The notes under the pieces were generated by a model that worked only from the letters and a program-made list of their open reading frames with translations, had not been told where the DNA came from and made no database searches. A stretch of DNA of 64,000 bases. Source: Norana najaformis. Its lineage: Eukaryota > Annelida > Clitellata > Crassiclitellata > Hormogastridae. The stretch's first letter is position 1. Each line of letters begins with the position of its first letter. Below, in pieces: positions 36,601 to 48,603 of the stretch. The stretch is taken from NCBI GenBank assembly GCA_964023275.1, contig OZ029929.1, positions 4,456,381 through 4,520,380 of the forward strand. The letters run 5' to 3'. Made by a program: the position numbers and the translations under genes.

Positions 36601-39600
36601 AGTGTATGCGTTTTTCTGTAGCAACCAGATGGCCTCAACCCTGCTCATTTTTCAATGAATTGATCCTTCACCACGGCTGCCTGTTTGAATGGGCGCCACG
36701 CCATTTAAGGTGACTATCTGTATATTTCAGTTGAAGTTAGGCTTCAGTGGGATGAGAGTTGCCGTAACTGCTATGAAGTATGAATTGGATAAACTGTACA
36801 TTAATGTGTGGTAACTGACGTTCTTGGGGAAAAAATCAAAATAAACTGAAAAGAAATGCATCAATCATTATTTTATGTAGAACTAGACAACCTTAGTTTG
36901 TGAAAGAGATCACAAGTAGCACTCACGGTTGTGATGTACAGCACAAGTGATAGAAAAAGTCAGAACTCATGCACTGAATTTTCGGCTTAGAGAGTATGTT
37001 GGTTACAATGCATTACGAGATGTAGGGACCTGTAACCAGGTATCTCGTGAAACCTAAATTTCTTGAAGCTAAGTATGTATTTGATATTACCTGTGCTTAC
37101 CTATTCAACTATTTTATTTGATCTCATTACCTGTCGCCAGGTGCGTTTTCTCCGTTCCAGTTCCAGAACTGTTGCCGTTTGAATACAGAGTCTGAAGTTC
37201 TCCTGTGTTCTTGGATTTCGTCCTTATCTTGTGTTTGCAGGGAACCAGATGCTCGATTTCCATCCACAGGAGAGAGTTTGGTGTCATGACCCTCTGCATC
37301 ACTCCAATTACTTGTATGATTGCCCTTGGACCCGACCTCTTGACCTATTTCCCCTCGGCGACCCCTCTGGTCATGTAGTCCAACAGCCACAGAACCATTT
37401 CTTCGATAATTTTCAATTTCTGTGTTTACCTTACTCTGTTCTCTCCTATCTGCATTCCATTCATTTTCCTTGACACTTAAAGGTCGCAAATCTGGAACTC
37501 CTGTCCTTGTCTCCGATTGCATTCTTGTTAAATCTTTACGCCCTTTGTCATGCTGATCCACTTTCGATACTGAATCTATAAAATCTTCACGATCTTCATT
37601 ATGCAAATCGACTCTCGATCGTGGTCCTCTGAAATCTTCACGGTGTTCAATCAGGGCACTGATTTTCAATCGTGGATCAGCGAAATCTTTACGGTCTTCA
37701 CTGACTTTTGATTGTGGCCTTGAAGCACTATCATTGTGCGAGTCGATCTTTGATTGCTGTCTACGAAAATCCTCTTTACCTTTATCACGCACATGAACTG
37801 CTGATCGATGACCTCTAAAATCCTCTCGATCAGATTCCCCTTGATCAATTACCTGCAAGCGACCTTGACCTCCTCTGTGATCCTCTTGCCCCAAATGCCA
37901 CGGTTTGTCGATCATCGATCGCTGTCTTCCGTTGATTGAATGGATCCACTCCTGATGATCAACACCGGATGGTAAACCTCTGGAATCCCGAACCACTTTG
38001 TTGTCTCGAAAGTAATCCGGTGGCTGGATCCCTTCGACTGTCCCTGGGGAAGACAGACTTCCCTGCATTTTTTGATTTTCAGATGATCTACGATCGTGGC
38101 GTGGTGCAACAGAATTGGATGGCAGAAACGAGGGTGGGCTGGGGGTCACGCCAGACCTCCCAACTCTTGACTTCAACTTTGGATCTTTAGGAAAATGTTG
38201 ATCAATCTCTGAGTAGCTGTTCTTTCTTCCGTTATTCTCCATTTCATGCATTCTGCCGGATGATGGCATTTCGAAGCCTATTTGACTGAATGATGATGAT
38301 GGCAATATCAGCTGCCGTCTGTGGTTGTCATGGCGACTGACCTCTGACCTCTGGTTAGCCTTTGACCTTGGAGAGTTTTGCTCATACCCAGAGTTTTCAT
38401 CTGAATTAACGTTTCCTAAAATCGACAAAAGCTATTTTGACAAATCATGTTGACGCAAATCAATTTAAAATAAATCATTGTCACATAAATCATAGCAACA
38501 CGCCATCTACAACAATAGCTAAAGATATCGGTAACAATAGCAATATATCCATCTACAACAATAGTTACAGATATCCATGACAATAGCCATATATATCTAT
38601 AACAGTATCAGAATCAAACAGCTGCAATATCTATGCATTGTAGCAATATCTATAACTGCAACAATATCAATATATATATCACAAAATAACAGATATCTAC
38701 AATAATAGCAGAAATCACTTACTTGACCGGTCTTTGTGTCCACGTGACCTTGCTGTGGGTCTGGCCAACTGGTCAAAAGTGGACAGGTTTTGACGTCGTA
38801 TCAGTGGACGAATGTCGATGAAGAGTTCCTGTCGCTCTTGCGTGTCCAAAATGGCCAACAGAGGCTGAATATAGGCCTCAAAATCGCCATCTCTCAAATA
38901 CTAAGCAAGCATATAATGAGAAAAACTCATGTTGTAGTTATGTACTTACGTAAATAATTATAAAATCTAATCTAATCATAGAACTTCTATAGCACCACCA
39001 TAATAATGCATGAGGCCTCAATCAAAGGTGCTCCAAAACAGGTCTGCAATCCGGTCAATTCCAAAGATCAGTCACTGATTGATGCCTGGTGCACCGTGAT
39101 AACGGTGCTATAGAAGTCACCAGATTAAATGAGATTATTGTGGATAAATGGCAACAGGCTTAAAGACCTCGATTTACTGTTCTATACAAACTATTCACCA
39201 GGCAGTACATGGAATGACACTCCAGTTGAATAGTTCCAGAACCGCTATGATGAATATCATGGCAAGTAATAAACGAGGAACTACCTTACCAAATTTCCTT
39301 ACCTTACCTTACTTTATATTTCAGTTTCTACGTATGTATGTATGTATCACTGAATTTGTAAAGCGCCTTTTAAGTAACTCACAAAGGCGCTGCAGCACGG
39401 CTACCTAACGGTCTCTAAATAGGAACGTCTTGAGACGGGCAGAAAAGTTTACCTAATATTTGTTTGTCTTTCAAAAGGATATAAAGTAGGAAGGTACCTG
39501 TTTTGTTCGTCGAAGTATGGCCTGGATTTCATCTTCGTTGAGCAGATCAAGTCGTTGAGCAGCGATCTCTAGAGATGCCAGTGTCAACTGGTGTTCTTCA

Positions 39601-42600
39601 TTCAAATCTGAGATGAAGAAACCACAAGGATAATAATTTATGGTGATACTGCATGATGTTATGAAGATAATAATGAAGATATTACACAGAGTTACAGAGA
39701 TATTACATAATGTTATGAAGATATTAATTCCATTGTGTAATGAAGATATTATACAATGTTAGAAAGAAATTACACGGTGTTGTTAAGATATTACATAGTG
39801 TCACGTAATTGCTATGCAAAGTAATGAAAAAATTACAGTGTCATCATGAAGATTTTATGTGAAGCTATATTTACTTGCTTAGAAACTGTTTCAACTGAAG
39901 TGTTTTTCCTTGTACCCTGTTAAGAAATCACTAACCTTCATCTGATGATAAAATCTGGTTCACATCAGTCAGTTTCAGTTCGCTGCGAGAAAGATCTCTC
40001 AGCGATCGTGACTTCTTCATTTTTTTCTGCACTCCTAGGAAAAAATAAAATACTATACAGCATGCAACGACCTTCTCAATCCAGACATGGCCCAATCTGC
40101 ACAGTCATGTCCAGTGACATCAAATATTAATGTACCCAGCAAGCTCATAGACATATTTTGACTGACAGTATAGCAATCAGACTGTGGCCTGCCTTGGGCA
40201 TTATAACGACGCTATAGAAGTCATTAGATTAGATCAGATTACATGATTACAATCCAAAACACCATCCGCAATAGCCATCTGACTGTCTGCCTGCCTGACT
40301 CTTGGATCTTGAAGCGTTCTTGCCTATCGATTTTGTTTTGACCCACCGCCTGTGAATAAGCTGGTTCCTGCAACTTAGCTTTCACTGGGTGCTGTAGAAA
40401 TCTCGAGCTTATGATTACAATTACGATTGTCCAGGATCATTACACAGAGACTGCTCGGCAGACAACAATCTACGATACCCCTTCCTCCTCTTATCTGTCT
40501 CTCCTCTCCAACCCCAAACATCACCCACCGTAGCTACCACGCTGTCTCTCTGCCTGACTCTTGGATCTTGACCCGGAACCGAACCCTTTTGCCTATCGAT
40601 TCTGTTTTGACTGAGCGCCTGTGAATAAGCTGGTTCTCGCAGCGTGGCTTTCGTTGGGCGCTGTAGAAATCTTGAAATTACAATTACGATCTTTCGATTA
40701 CAGATCTTTGACGAAAGGACCACCATGTCACAGAATGGCAAAAAGCAGATGCTATTTTTTACTTACTGCTGTGCTTCTCTTCTCGAAGAAGTGCTCTGTC
40801 TAAGCCGGGGTCATGCAGCAGCGAACCTTCCAGATCCCGTTGTCTCCGAATCCGATCACCTCCGAACACTGGTGTGATGCTGGCGGTCTCCCGACTGACC
40901 ATGAAAACGTTTCCACTTTTTCGACGACTGGCAACAGGCTGTGGGTGCAGATGATTGCTACCAATTCGGTGAACTGGAACTGCATCCTTCTCTTCCCTTT
41001 CCCAGCGACGCAAAGGAAGAGATCCGATGGATACTTCTTCATCATCCTCTTCTTCTTCTGCCCAGAGCTCTCCATCAGAAAGCGATTTCCAGATGTGATC
41101 CAGGCGTGTGTCTTCCATGAACCGCGAACCAAATTTCTTCCGATGGCCATGGGCTGTGGCCTCCAACAATGCTTTTTCTAAAAAGGTAGAAGTCGGAAAA
41201 ACTTTAGGCCTAATCATCATCTGCCACAAAGTTATGAAATTTGCTTTCATCATGATAACCATCATCATTACCAATCATCATCACTACATCAATCATCAAA
41301 GTCGTTGTCGTCATCATCATCTCACTCCTGTGCTTTGTTTAAAAAACCGTTTGACTAAAATAAGACAAGGCCAGATACTTGTGTTAATTATATATTCTTT
41401 TGTTGTTCTTAGCACTTGCTCCCTTGCACTGTGCTACTTTCATCGAACTATAAATCCAAAATAACGACAAAAACAACAACGATATTAACAACCGAGTATA
41501 TACAATTAAACGCACCATCTTTAGGCATCGTGCTGATTGTATCCAACTCACTCTGCTCATCCAAAACTTCTTTGCAAACAGGATAAAATCCAACAAACTG
41601 TAAACAAAGCATTACCACACAGATTGTGATACTGTAATCAATGTAAAACTGTAAACAAAGTTTTACCGTAAGAATGTAAAACGTAAACAATGTAACATTG
41701 TAAATAAAGTTACCATTCTGAACAACTGTAAAGTGCTGACATACAGAACGTAAGATGTAATCAATGTAAAACTGTAAAAACCACAAAGTATAAACAGAAC
41801 ACTCAAAGTATTTAAAAACCACAGCACTGCTTCATTTATTTTGTAATATTTAAGTAGTGCTTTTTTAATGCTACATATATAAGTTTAAAATAATGCAAAA
41901 TATACAATGACTTGACAATTTTCAACTGTACATTAAGACTATGATAAAGCCCTAAAAATCACTGGCTCTGAGCTGAAATTTGTATACTGAGTCATTCATT
42001 CATTCATTCAGAACATTTATATAGCGCCCCTTTAAGTAAGAGGCACTCCCAGCCCAGCTCTGGCAAAAGGGAACAGTTTTTAACTGTTGGCGAAAAGTGT
42101 TACAAGGCTGCCAGTTTTCATACATCTTGGGATTTGAAACCAGTGCAATGTAGCAGAATAAACACGGCACCACTGCCAGAGAAACTGCTTATCAAGATTT
42201 GTATTAACTCTTAGCGCCATTCTTACCAGCAGTATTAGCAGAAGTCGTTTCTGAGAGCGTAGCAACTTGACAGCGTCAAAATGTCTGATGTTGTTGAAGC
42301 TCACACCATTGACGACCATCAGACGATCTCCGACACGAATGCCCTTCCGCTCTCCCAGGCCACCAGGATCCACCCTAAAACACACCAGGGGTGGTGTGAA
42401 AGAAATAGATTTCTACTGTTACAGAGAAATTCACAAATTCAAACAGTTACAGTCTTCAAATAAAAACACTGATGTCTTCTAATAAAACACAAAGTCTTCT
42501 AATAAAACACAGACAGAGTCTTTTAATAAAATACTGATAGAGTCTTTTAATAAAACACAGATAGAGTCTTCTAAAAAATCTATACTAATTTAAGCCATGC

Positions 42601-45600
42601 TTCACATCAGTTGCCAACTAATCAACTCTTAATCCATTTTAAACTTTCATACCTGACAGACCCAATCACTATCCAATTTTAAAGTATCTTTAATCTGAAT
42701 AGCTACCTAATAAAATCTGTGTCCAACTTTAAAACACTTTTGCTTGAACAGGCATCTAATCAAGATTACGCAGTCTAACTTTGCACCATCTTCATTGAAA
42801 GATCTAACCCACTCAGATTTCTCTAAGATTTTCCTGGGCCCGTTCTCACAGAGACCATCATTACCTGGATACGTAGATGCCAAGGTCGTACTCGCTTCCT
42901 CCTCTGATGTTGAAGCCCAAATACCGTCTCCCACGCTGTACGTGGATCGAGACTTTGCGATATACGCGACTGTTTGCCCTGAATAGCTTAAGAAAATCGT
43001 GCTCTATGAAAGCGTCTGCAACCAGACACTTCTCTTCCACATCGTACCTGGAATTAACAAACACCCAATAAACTGCAAATTTACCAAGTGTTTACCTGCC
43101 CAGACAATAAGGTAAGTTGGCCATGTTGTGCCACTGGTCGAAACTCGTGGCCAGCTAAAAGCCCAATGAACATGACTGTCAGGGTATTCTCTTTTCAAAT
43201 GTAAAGCAGGTAAGGTAATTATAGGTAAATTAATCATACGTACATTAAAATACATTCTAGATCTAAACCAAGACCAAAAAAGTTACCAAAAACACTGTAA
43301 GAAACTAAACAGTAAGGTAAATGCTCATTTACTTGCAACCTTAAAAACAACCATAAGACTGTTGAATGCTCAAAAACATTGATCTTGCCACTGTCATAAC
43401 AATAACAATAATAATAATAACATTAAGAAGAAGAAGAAGAATCATAACAATAAGTACAACTATAATAACAAGAAAAAAAAACTGACCACAAAATCTTCTC
43501 ACTGTCTGATTTTCTCACTGCTTGTTTTCCAGTGGTTTGCACCAACATCGTCAGTTTAGGTGCTTTGGTGAGAACGTCCACAGCACTCCTAAAGGAAATG
43601 GGATCAAAGGTCACTCCGTTGACCTCCAGGATCTGATCGCCCGCTTGTAAACCAGCACGATCTGGAATAATTAAACAAAGATCGAAGCAGCAACCCGGTA
43701 AGTAAATGATCATGTTTTCATTGCCCAAAGAGCTGTGACAGAATGATCATTAGTTTAGAGTCATCATTCGATCACCAGCCTTTGAACTTGGAATAAGATG
43801 ATTGCAAGGTTTCAACAATCAAAATGAAGCTATAACACAAGACCAAAGCTAACCAAAAGGAAAGAAAACCAAAATTAAGACTGTGGATGAAGAAACTAAT
43901 GATGACATAGATACAGATACATAAAGCAGTTCCTACCACAAAAGGCAGCTATTGTAATTGTAATTTGAGATGTATAAAGCGCCTCTTAGAGAATAAACTC
44001 AACAGAGGTGCTTCCGACCTGAAAAACTAAATCACTGTTAAACAGTACAGTCTTCAGGCGCCTGTGCATTATACTGAGAGGGGGAGAGAAAGGAGCTCGT
44101 CGCAATTCTCCAGGACGACTATGGGTGTGAAATTATAGCAGCTTCATTTTCTTAGCCTCAGCATGTCAGGGCATGTGGCAATCCTCTCCCCTGCCATCTG
44201 ATCATCCCACCAACAGTGCATACTAATTTTCTAAAGGAGTTCATTGGGGGGGTGCAAGAGGAGCAGAAACCTTGTAATACATTTCTTTCCTGGCATGGAT
44301 TTGAACCCCTGACCAATGTGTTCACAGTCTAGCATGCTAACCACTACTCTATCGTGCTCCCCAGATAATAATACGTTACCTAGTGGGAGCAAGACACACT
44401 GACCTGATGCTGAATGATTTTTGACCTTGCTCACAAAAATGCCTTGACCGTCTTCCAAACCTCCGCTGATCTCAAAATCCAGAGGCCTCTTTAGGTCCCT
44501 GTAGAGACGCACCATTTTTCGTGATGAGCTTTTCGGGATAGAGGATCGACTGTCCGTTCTTTTCTGAATCAACACATTGGTTCCTAAGAGCCAAAAAGGT
44601 ATGTACACTCATAACAGTGAAGTCTGGTTACAGCAGACACAGATGTAAGGTAAGCACGGACATGGTAAGGTAAGGTATGGTAAGCTCAGGTAATTACTTA
44701 TTTGTCATAGGCCTCTAACAACATTAGTCTTCAAAGGCATTGTCTTGAAGTTGAAAGATCTTTCAGGTGAAGCACAACCACAACAACAGCAATCCTACAA
44801 CCGATGGACAACATTTACCTATATTTACAGGGCCTGACAACATACATCAACAACCCGTTAAAGCATGCTACGATATAATGCAACTTCGGTTACAGTGTGG
44901 TCACGGTCATGGCTCCAGAATTCCAAAGCACATGCAAACGTCCGATTGTTCTCGCTATAACAATACACAGTTGGACAGTGACGTTGGCGACAGTTCATCA
45001 AGTATGTGTGTTAAGCTCACACGGATTCACATCCAGGACACAATAGTGAAAGACAAATGATTAACGATATACCATAGTGCCACTACTTTGGTAATGACTG
45101 TGCTAATAGACTGTCTGGTAATAAAAGCCAGCAACCTGAATTTTTTGTGTCACACTTAATAAACTTCATGCTATAGTATGTCCAGTGTACACATTACATA
45201 CATTACATACATTACACATTACATACATTACACATTACATACATTACACATTACATACACTACACATTACATACATTACACATTACATACATTACACACC
45301 GCACATGTTACAATGTTTACATTACACACATTGCACACAGTACACATTGCATTTGTTACACATTGCAGACATGACATATTAGGTTCAAGGGCTTGAGAAA
45401 AGGAAATAAGCTCCTCTCCTATGTTTCTTGTGGCATATAGAAGCCTTACATTTTTATGCATTACACATTAAATATATTACACAGACACAATTACACACAG
45501 ATCAGACCAGAAACTCATTATAATGCTGTCTCTGGAAGCAAAACAAGAAGCGCCTTATAATGAGACCATGTTACAAGGAGGTTATTTTCTATAGCTAAAC

Positions 45601-46143
45601 TAATTCTGGGAACCATATCCCTAAATGTATCATATCAGAATTTCTGTTATAATGAAGAGTGTTACAAGAAGTCTTCAGTGTAGCAAAATCACACTGAGGT
45701 GAACAAAAACGTATATGCCTACAAGCAGCAATTCCTAATCAGCTGGTTCTACCTTTTGTGGACACCTTCAGCAACTGCGAATCGGTCGGTTGGATCAAAC
45801 TCCCATCTCCAGAACGAAGCTTCCACCTGGAATTCAACTCCGGCGTGGAATCCTTTGCCCAGGGATGCGCCATCTTGTGGTAGGGAACCAACTCATCATA
45901 TTTACTCAACTGCGAAGCATCGACGAATCGTCGAATGTCTTTTAACAGGTCCATTTTAACTGGAGTGTCGAGGACCGAACGAAGACAGAGAACCAAAGCG
46001 TCGAGGTGTTTGTACGTCCTGTATTCTCGGAGTATGGCATACATGTACTGTCTCTCCGACTCGTTCAGCAATAGTTTCGTCCGAGCGGCAAAATCTCGCA
46101 CGCCAGATGCACCGGAATTTGTACGAGTTGGTTGATCAGACAT
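30635..46143 (-). CDS. WHRN: whirlin-like scaffold protein, complete (14 coding exons)
   Basis: This is a whirlin-type PDZ scaffold; in vertebrates whirlin organises the stereocilia tip and Usher type 2 complexes, and fly dyschronic is related. Exons, high to low: 46143-45753, 44583-44404, 43661-43487, 43047-42865, 42374-42227, 41597-41516, 41177-40767, 40034-39936, 39607-39498, 38900-38723, 38415-37131, 35912-35155, 34479-34379 and 30766-30635 (TGA). They total 4233 nt (1410 residues), and phases agree at every junction. Domain order is HHD1 (about 25-88), PDZ1 (about 154-235, RPLDFEISGG), PDZ2 (about 280-365, RYLGFNIRGG), HHD2 (about 557-640, LLAILDTQERQELFIDIRP), a disordered charged/Ser-rich linker (about 653-1320) and PDZ3 (about 1320-1410, ENLGLSISGG, split by the last intron). 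HHD1 before PDZ1 favours whirlin over PDZD7. It is much longer than human whirlin (about 907 residues), mostly in the linker. The LINE sits in intron 13. Confidence 0.9.
30797..30985. repeat. ~20-bp AAAACTACT/GCAAG array in whirlin intron 13
   Basis: About eight units of GGCAAGAAAAACTACT with alternating CAGAG and TAAGA spacers. A few similar GCAAGAAAAAC words reappear at 34170-34205 beyond the LINE. Confidence 0.75.
31180..31191 (+). repeat. left 12-bp target-site duplication of the LINE
   Basis: ATGTATGTCCAT here is identical to 34079-34090 at the other end of the element. The neighbouring bases on both sides differ. Confidence 0.75.
31192..32383 (-). pseudogene. LINE endonuclease half (APE-type), inverted
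   Basis: About 397 residues of an apurinic-like endonuclease domain, of the sort often annotated as craniofacial-development-protein-2-like. It starts MRVGTWNVRSM. Active-site motifs are all present: LAEVRW, YAPT, MGDFNAKVG, NQIDYIGI and SDHNLL. There is no internal stop. The frame runs past the element edge into flanking DNA and stops at 31151. Because it is cut off from the RT half it cannot make the full polyprotein. Confidence 0.85.
32395..34062 (+). pseudogene. LINE reverse-transcriptase half
   Basis: An open frame of about 555 residues from the inversion junction to TGA at 34060-34062. RT motifs in order are GPDGIPAELFK, FVDFKKAFDS, GVRQGCVLSPSLFN and the catalytic YADD (33289-33300). 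A C-terminal region follows (ALYGCESWTLRK, GRKRGRPRINW), typical of this LINE group. No frameshift or stop is seen. It lacks its own natural start because the 5' half is inverted. Confidence 0.9.
34079..34090 (+). repeat. right 12-bp target-site duplication of the LINE
   Basis: An exact copy of 31180-31191, placed directly after the GAACA tail. The family G repeat (34092-34168) follows immediately. Confidence 0.75.
36595..36715 (-). repeat. family D repeat, reverse
   Basis: Read on the minus strand it has the ATTCAAACAGGCAG core and AAAATGAGCA words. It lies in whirlin intron 11, a 1.2-kb intron that is otherwise unremarkable. Confidence 0.55.
37131..38415 (-). other. WHRN: whirlin exon 11: large exon coding charged repeat linker
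   Basis: This 1285-nt exon is by far the longest of the gene. It encodes about 428 low-complexity residues rich in Asp, Arg, Ser, Gln and His. Between about 37565 and 37840 the protein repeats a 17-25 residue pattern built around REDFRGxRSxVDxHD, roughly five or six times with strong drift. Vertebrate whirlin has a proline-rich linker at this place. Confidence 0.75.
38480..38700. repeat. ACAATAGC/GATATC array in whirlin intron 10
   Basis: Degenerate tandem units of about 30-45 bases with recurring CAACAATAGC and AGATATC words fill most of this 307-bp intron. Confidence 0.6.
38965..39135. repeat. family E dispersed repeat (TCTAATCTAATC...CTATAG)
   Basis: It recurs, whole or in part, near 4190-4250, 7140-7260, 9880-9945, 22000-22070, 40180-40245, 46640-46725, 50905-51060, 52720-52860 and 55080-55200. 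Shared words are TTCTATAGCGCCATTATAAT and AATGCAYRAGGC. Class unknown. Confidence 0.5.
39345..39440 (+). repeat. family F dispersed repeat (AGCGCCTTTTAAG...GGCGCT)
   Basis: A short element with TATATAGCGCC-type start and an inverted GGCGCT/AGCGCC pair around a ~20-base loop. Other copies or fragments lie near 3880, 13105, 42005, 43965, 46865, 51680, 53815, 56735, 57265, 62645 and 63440. This is the most frequent dispersed motif in the window. Confidence 0.5.
40256..40690 (+). repeat. two tandem ATTACG-tailed repeats (family C)
   Basis: Copy one (40256-40437) ends in GATTACAATTACGATT. Copy two (40437-40690) begins immediately after and ends in the same kind of tail, close to the 3' edge of whirlin exon 7 (40767). 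A head-to-tail pair suggests one copy retroposed into the tail of the other. Confidence 0.65.
41597..41790. repeat. degenerate array containing whirlin exon 6 splice acceptor
   Basis: Repeated ACTGTAAACAAAG-type words on the plus strand correspond to CTTTGTTTACAG/T acceptors on the gene strand. The native acceptor (41597-41609) and an identical 13-mer at 41648-41660 are 51 bases apart. Confidence 0.75.
42459..42580. repeat. ~28-bp AATAAAACACAGA array in whirlin intron 4
   Basis: Five units built from GTCTTCTAATAAAACACAGA with small changes. Confidence 0.75.
44080..44364 (-). mobile_element. tRNA-derived SINE, family A, reverse
   Basis: On the minus strand the head reads TAGAGTAGTGGTTAGCATGC, then GGTTCAAATCC about 40 bases on. 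This is the best-preserved tRNA-like head of the family here. It lies in whirlin intron 2, ending about 40 bases from exon 2. A tRNA gene is ruled out by the attached SINE body and its sister copies. Confidence 0.7.
45178..45375. repeat. ATTACACATTACATAC 16-bp array in whirlin intron 1
   Basis: About seven regular 16-bp units (to about 45300), then degenerate copies to 45375. Confidence 0.85.
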
Positions 46144-46514
46144 TTTGAGAGTAATCTGATCAAAAGTTTTTGTGGCAACTTTAAAAAACAGCAACCGAAA
46201 CAAGCAATGGAAAACAAATCGGCTTCAACTGATAGCACGAGGAAGGCAAAGACGATGGTTGCTCTCTGCTTCACGGTATTAAATCTTTCACTTAAAACCT
46301 GCCTGTGAGGATATTTATGGATGTATCTGAGGGCTTAAAACAGTGCCTTTATGAAACATGTCACTGCCAGTGTCGGTAATAGTTTCCCATTTTTCATCTT
46401 CTGATTTCACAAATTCTGAAGATATAATAACAAATAAATCACAAGCAAATGCCACAAATCAACACAAGTAAACAAAATCAATCAGATTATATATATATGT
46501 ATGTGTATACATGG

Positions 46515-46623
<109 letters not shown>

Positions 46624-48250
46624 ATGAGCTGGCTTCTCTTACGGGTTACAATTTTTGACTATGGTTTCACTTGAAGCAACCATCTATTGATGCTTTACAG
46701 CTCTATAGAAGTTATTAGAAAGATAACATAAGATATATAAGTATATATAAAGTATATTACCTTAGTGTATATTATATACCAGCCTAAAGTTGCCCAAATA
46801 TGATTACATGCATATAGGGCTATTAGAATATGTAGATATTAATTATTTGAGTATGTAACTGCATTTGTAATTGTAATCTGACATTTATAAAGCGCCGCTT
46901 CAAGAATAAACTCATCAGAGGCGCTCCACTGTCAAATAATACAGACTTCTGGTGCTGGGGAAACTGAGGAAGGGACAAACTGAGGAGTTTGAGCTGCAGC
47001 TCTCAAGAAAAGCAATTCCAGCTGGTAGGTCCAGCATAGGTAAAGCTTCTGCTTCAAAGTCTATATGCTTACCAGTGTACATGTATAGATCCATGCATAG
47101 GGCCTACATGTACACAAATAATATAGATATATACGTATAGGCCTATATGTAGGGATATATATGCGTGGGGCCTAATATATACAGCATGATGGATGAGTAA
47201 ACATGAGTAAGCCAGCTGTATAAAATGAAAGAAATACAATAAATCACTAGTTTTAAAAGCTCTTGTCCCCGCAGCACCCAGTCAGAGTTTCGTGGGGTAC
47301 GAAAATGACCACACACACAATTAAATGTCATAGCACAGGTCAGCGATAGGGTAATTTCTGCGTTACAATTTCCAACTTACGTGCTCAACAGCATCTCGTC
47401 AACTTTATCGATTGCCCCGCATCCCATCTGGCTGCTGCAACAGAGCATCGGCCCGCCCAGGTAGGATCGATACTAGTGATGAATGTACGACCGTCAACTG
47501 TGAAACAATTGTACAGTTATATAGCGTATTTCAGAAAATCCAGCGTCCGGCTATGGGCTGAACAGTACGTACACAAATTTATGCCCGACATTAAATTACG
47601 TTAATTTTGACATAGTCGACAAAAACGCGAAAACAACATCAAACAATTTTTTAACGATCTTATTACCCATACTGACTTACTTTATGTCGACATTACTGCA
47701 GCTGGGTGGATTTTTTTACGAGAAAATGTTTATATATTCAATCACCTCGCGTCTATTACACGCGCAATTGTACTAACTATAGCATTAAAAACTATTTCAA
47801 ATTTTATAATAAATAAGCAGGCTTACCGCGAAAAAATTTTGGTACCTAAAACAATACAGTGCCCTCTGGAGGACATAAAAATTTTTTGAAACAGTTAAAA
47901 ACTTCTTTCGTCGAGATTGGCAAAGAGCGCATCTTAATGGGCGTCTTGGAGTTAACCAGTTGTAATCCTTCGGTGCTGTAATGTAAAATCTCACTTAAAC
48001 CGACGCCATATACCGGTAAGACTGCCTTCGTGAATCAGCTTTCTTGGTAGTGCTTAATAGATACAAACATTTTTTAAATTATAAAAGTTCATGAAGAATT
48101 TTTGATTTAAATTCTGCATGAGTTAATATATTTGCACAATCAAACATAGAATCACAGCTCTTACTCGTTTCTAGAATAAAATGGCGCACCATAAATTCGA
48201 GCTTTACGAGATTTCAACGTCAATCAGCGAGAGTTGAGATGATTTTGAGA

Positions 48251-48262
48251 AAAGCGCGGAAT
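48251..48262 (-). promoter_or_regulatory. possible E2F-like site upstream of NCAPG
   Basis: AAAGCGCGGAA, on the other strand TTCCGCGCTTT, resembles E2F sites and lies about 345 bases before the NCAPG start. Condensin genes are cell-cycle regulated in animals. A single short motif is weak evidence. Confidence 0.25.
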
Positions 48263-48603
48263 TTATCAACATATATTACAAGTTTGTTTTTTCTGATGCT
48301 TATATTATTAATTTTGTTTACCATTAGAGTTATTTTGTTTATTTTTGCATGTATTGAGCGTTAGGATAAATGAGAATTTTTAATATTTCTGCTGTAGTTA
48401 TTGGTACCAGGACGTGTTGCGGAACATCTGATATCGTTGAACTTATATAGCGTTAATGTTTCATGCGTAGGGCATAAATTAATTGTCGATGTACAGTAAG
48501 ACAGGTTGTCATGTCTAGCATAGAAGTTGTCATTCAGCATAACTGGAACTGTAGCAGCGAATGTTAATGGTATAGAGTTTTTTTCAGGTTTCATCGTGTT
48601 AAA

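Noticed and set aside
44289-44364. A functional tRNA gene on the minus strand
   Set aside because: The tRNA-like head is followed by a SINE body shared with three other loci, and the cloverleaf pairing looks eroded.
30635-46143. PDZD7 as the identity of the minus-strand PDZ gene
   Set aside because: A harmonin-homology domain precedes PDZ1 in exon 1, which fits whirlin; as I recall, PDZD7 lacks this first domain. The two are paralogous, so an ancestral pre-duplication gene remains possible.
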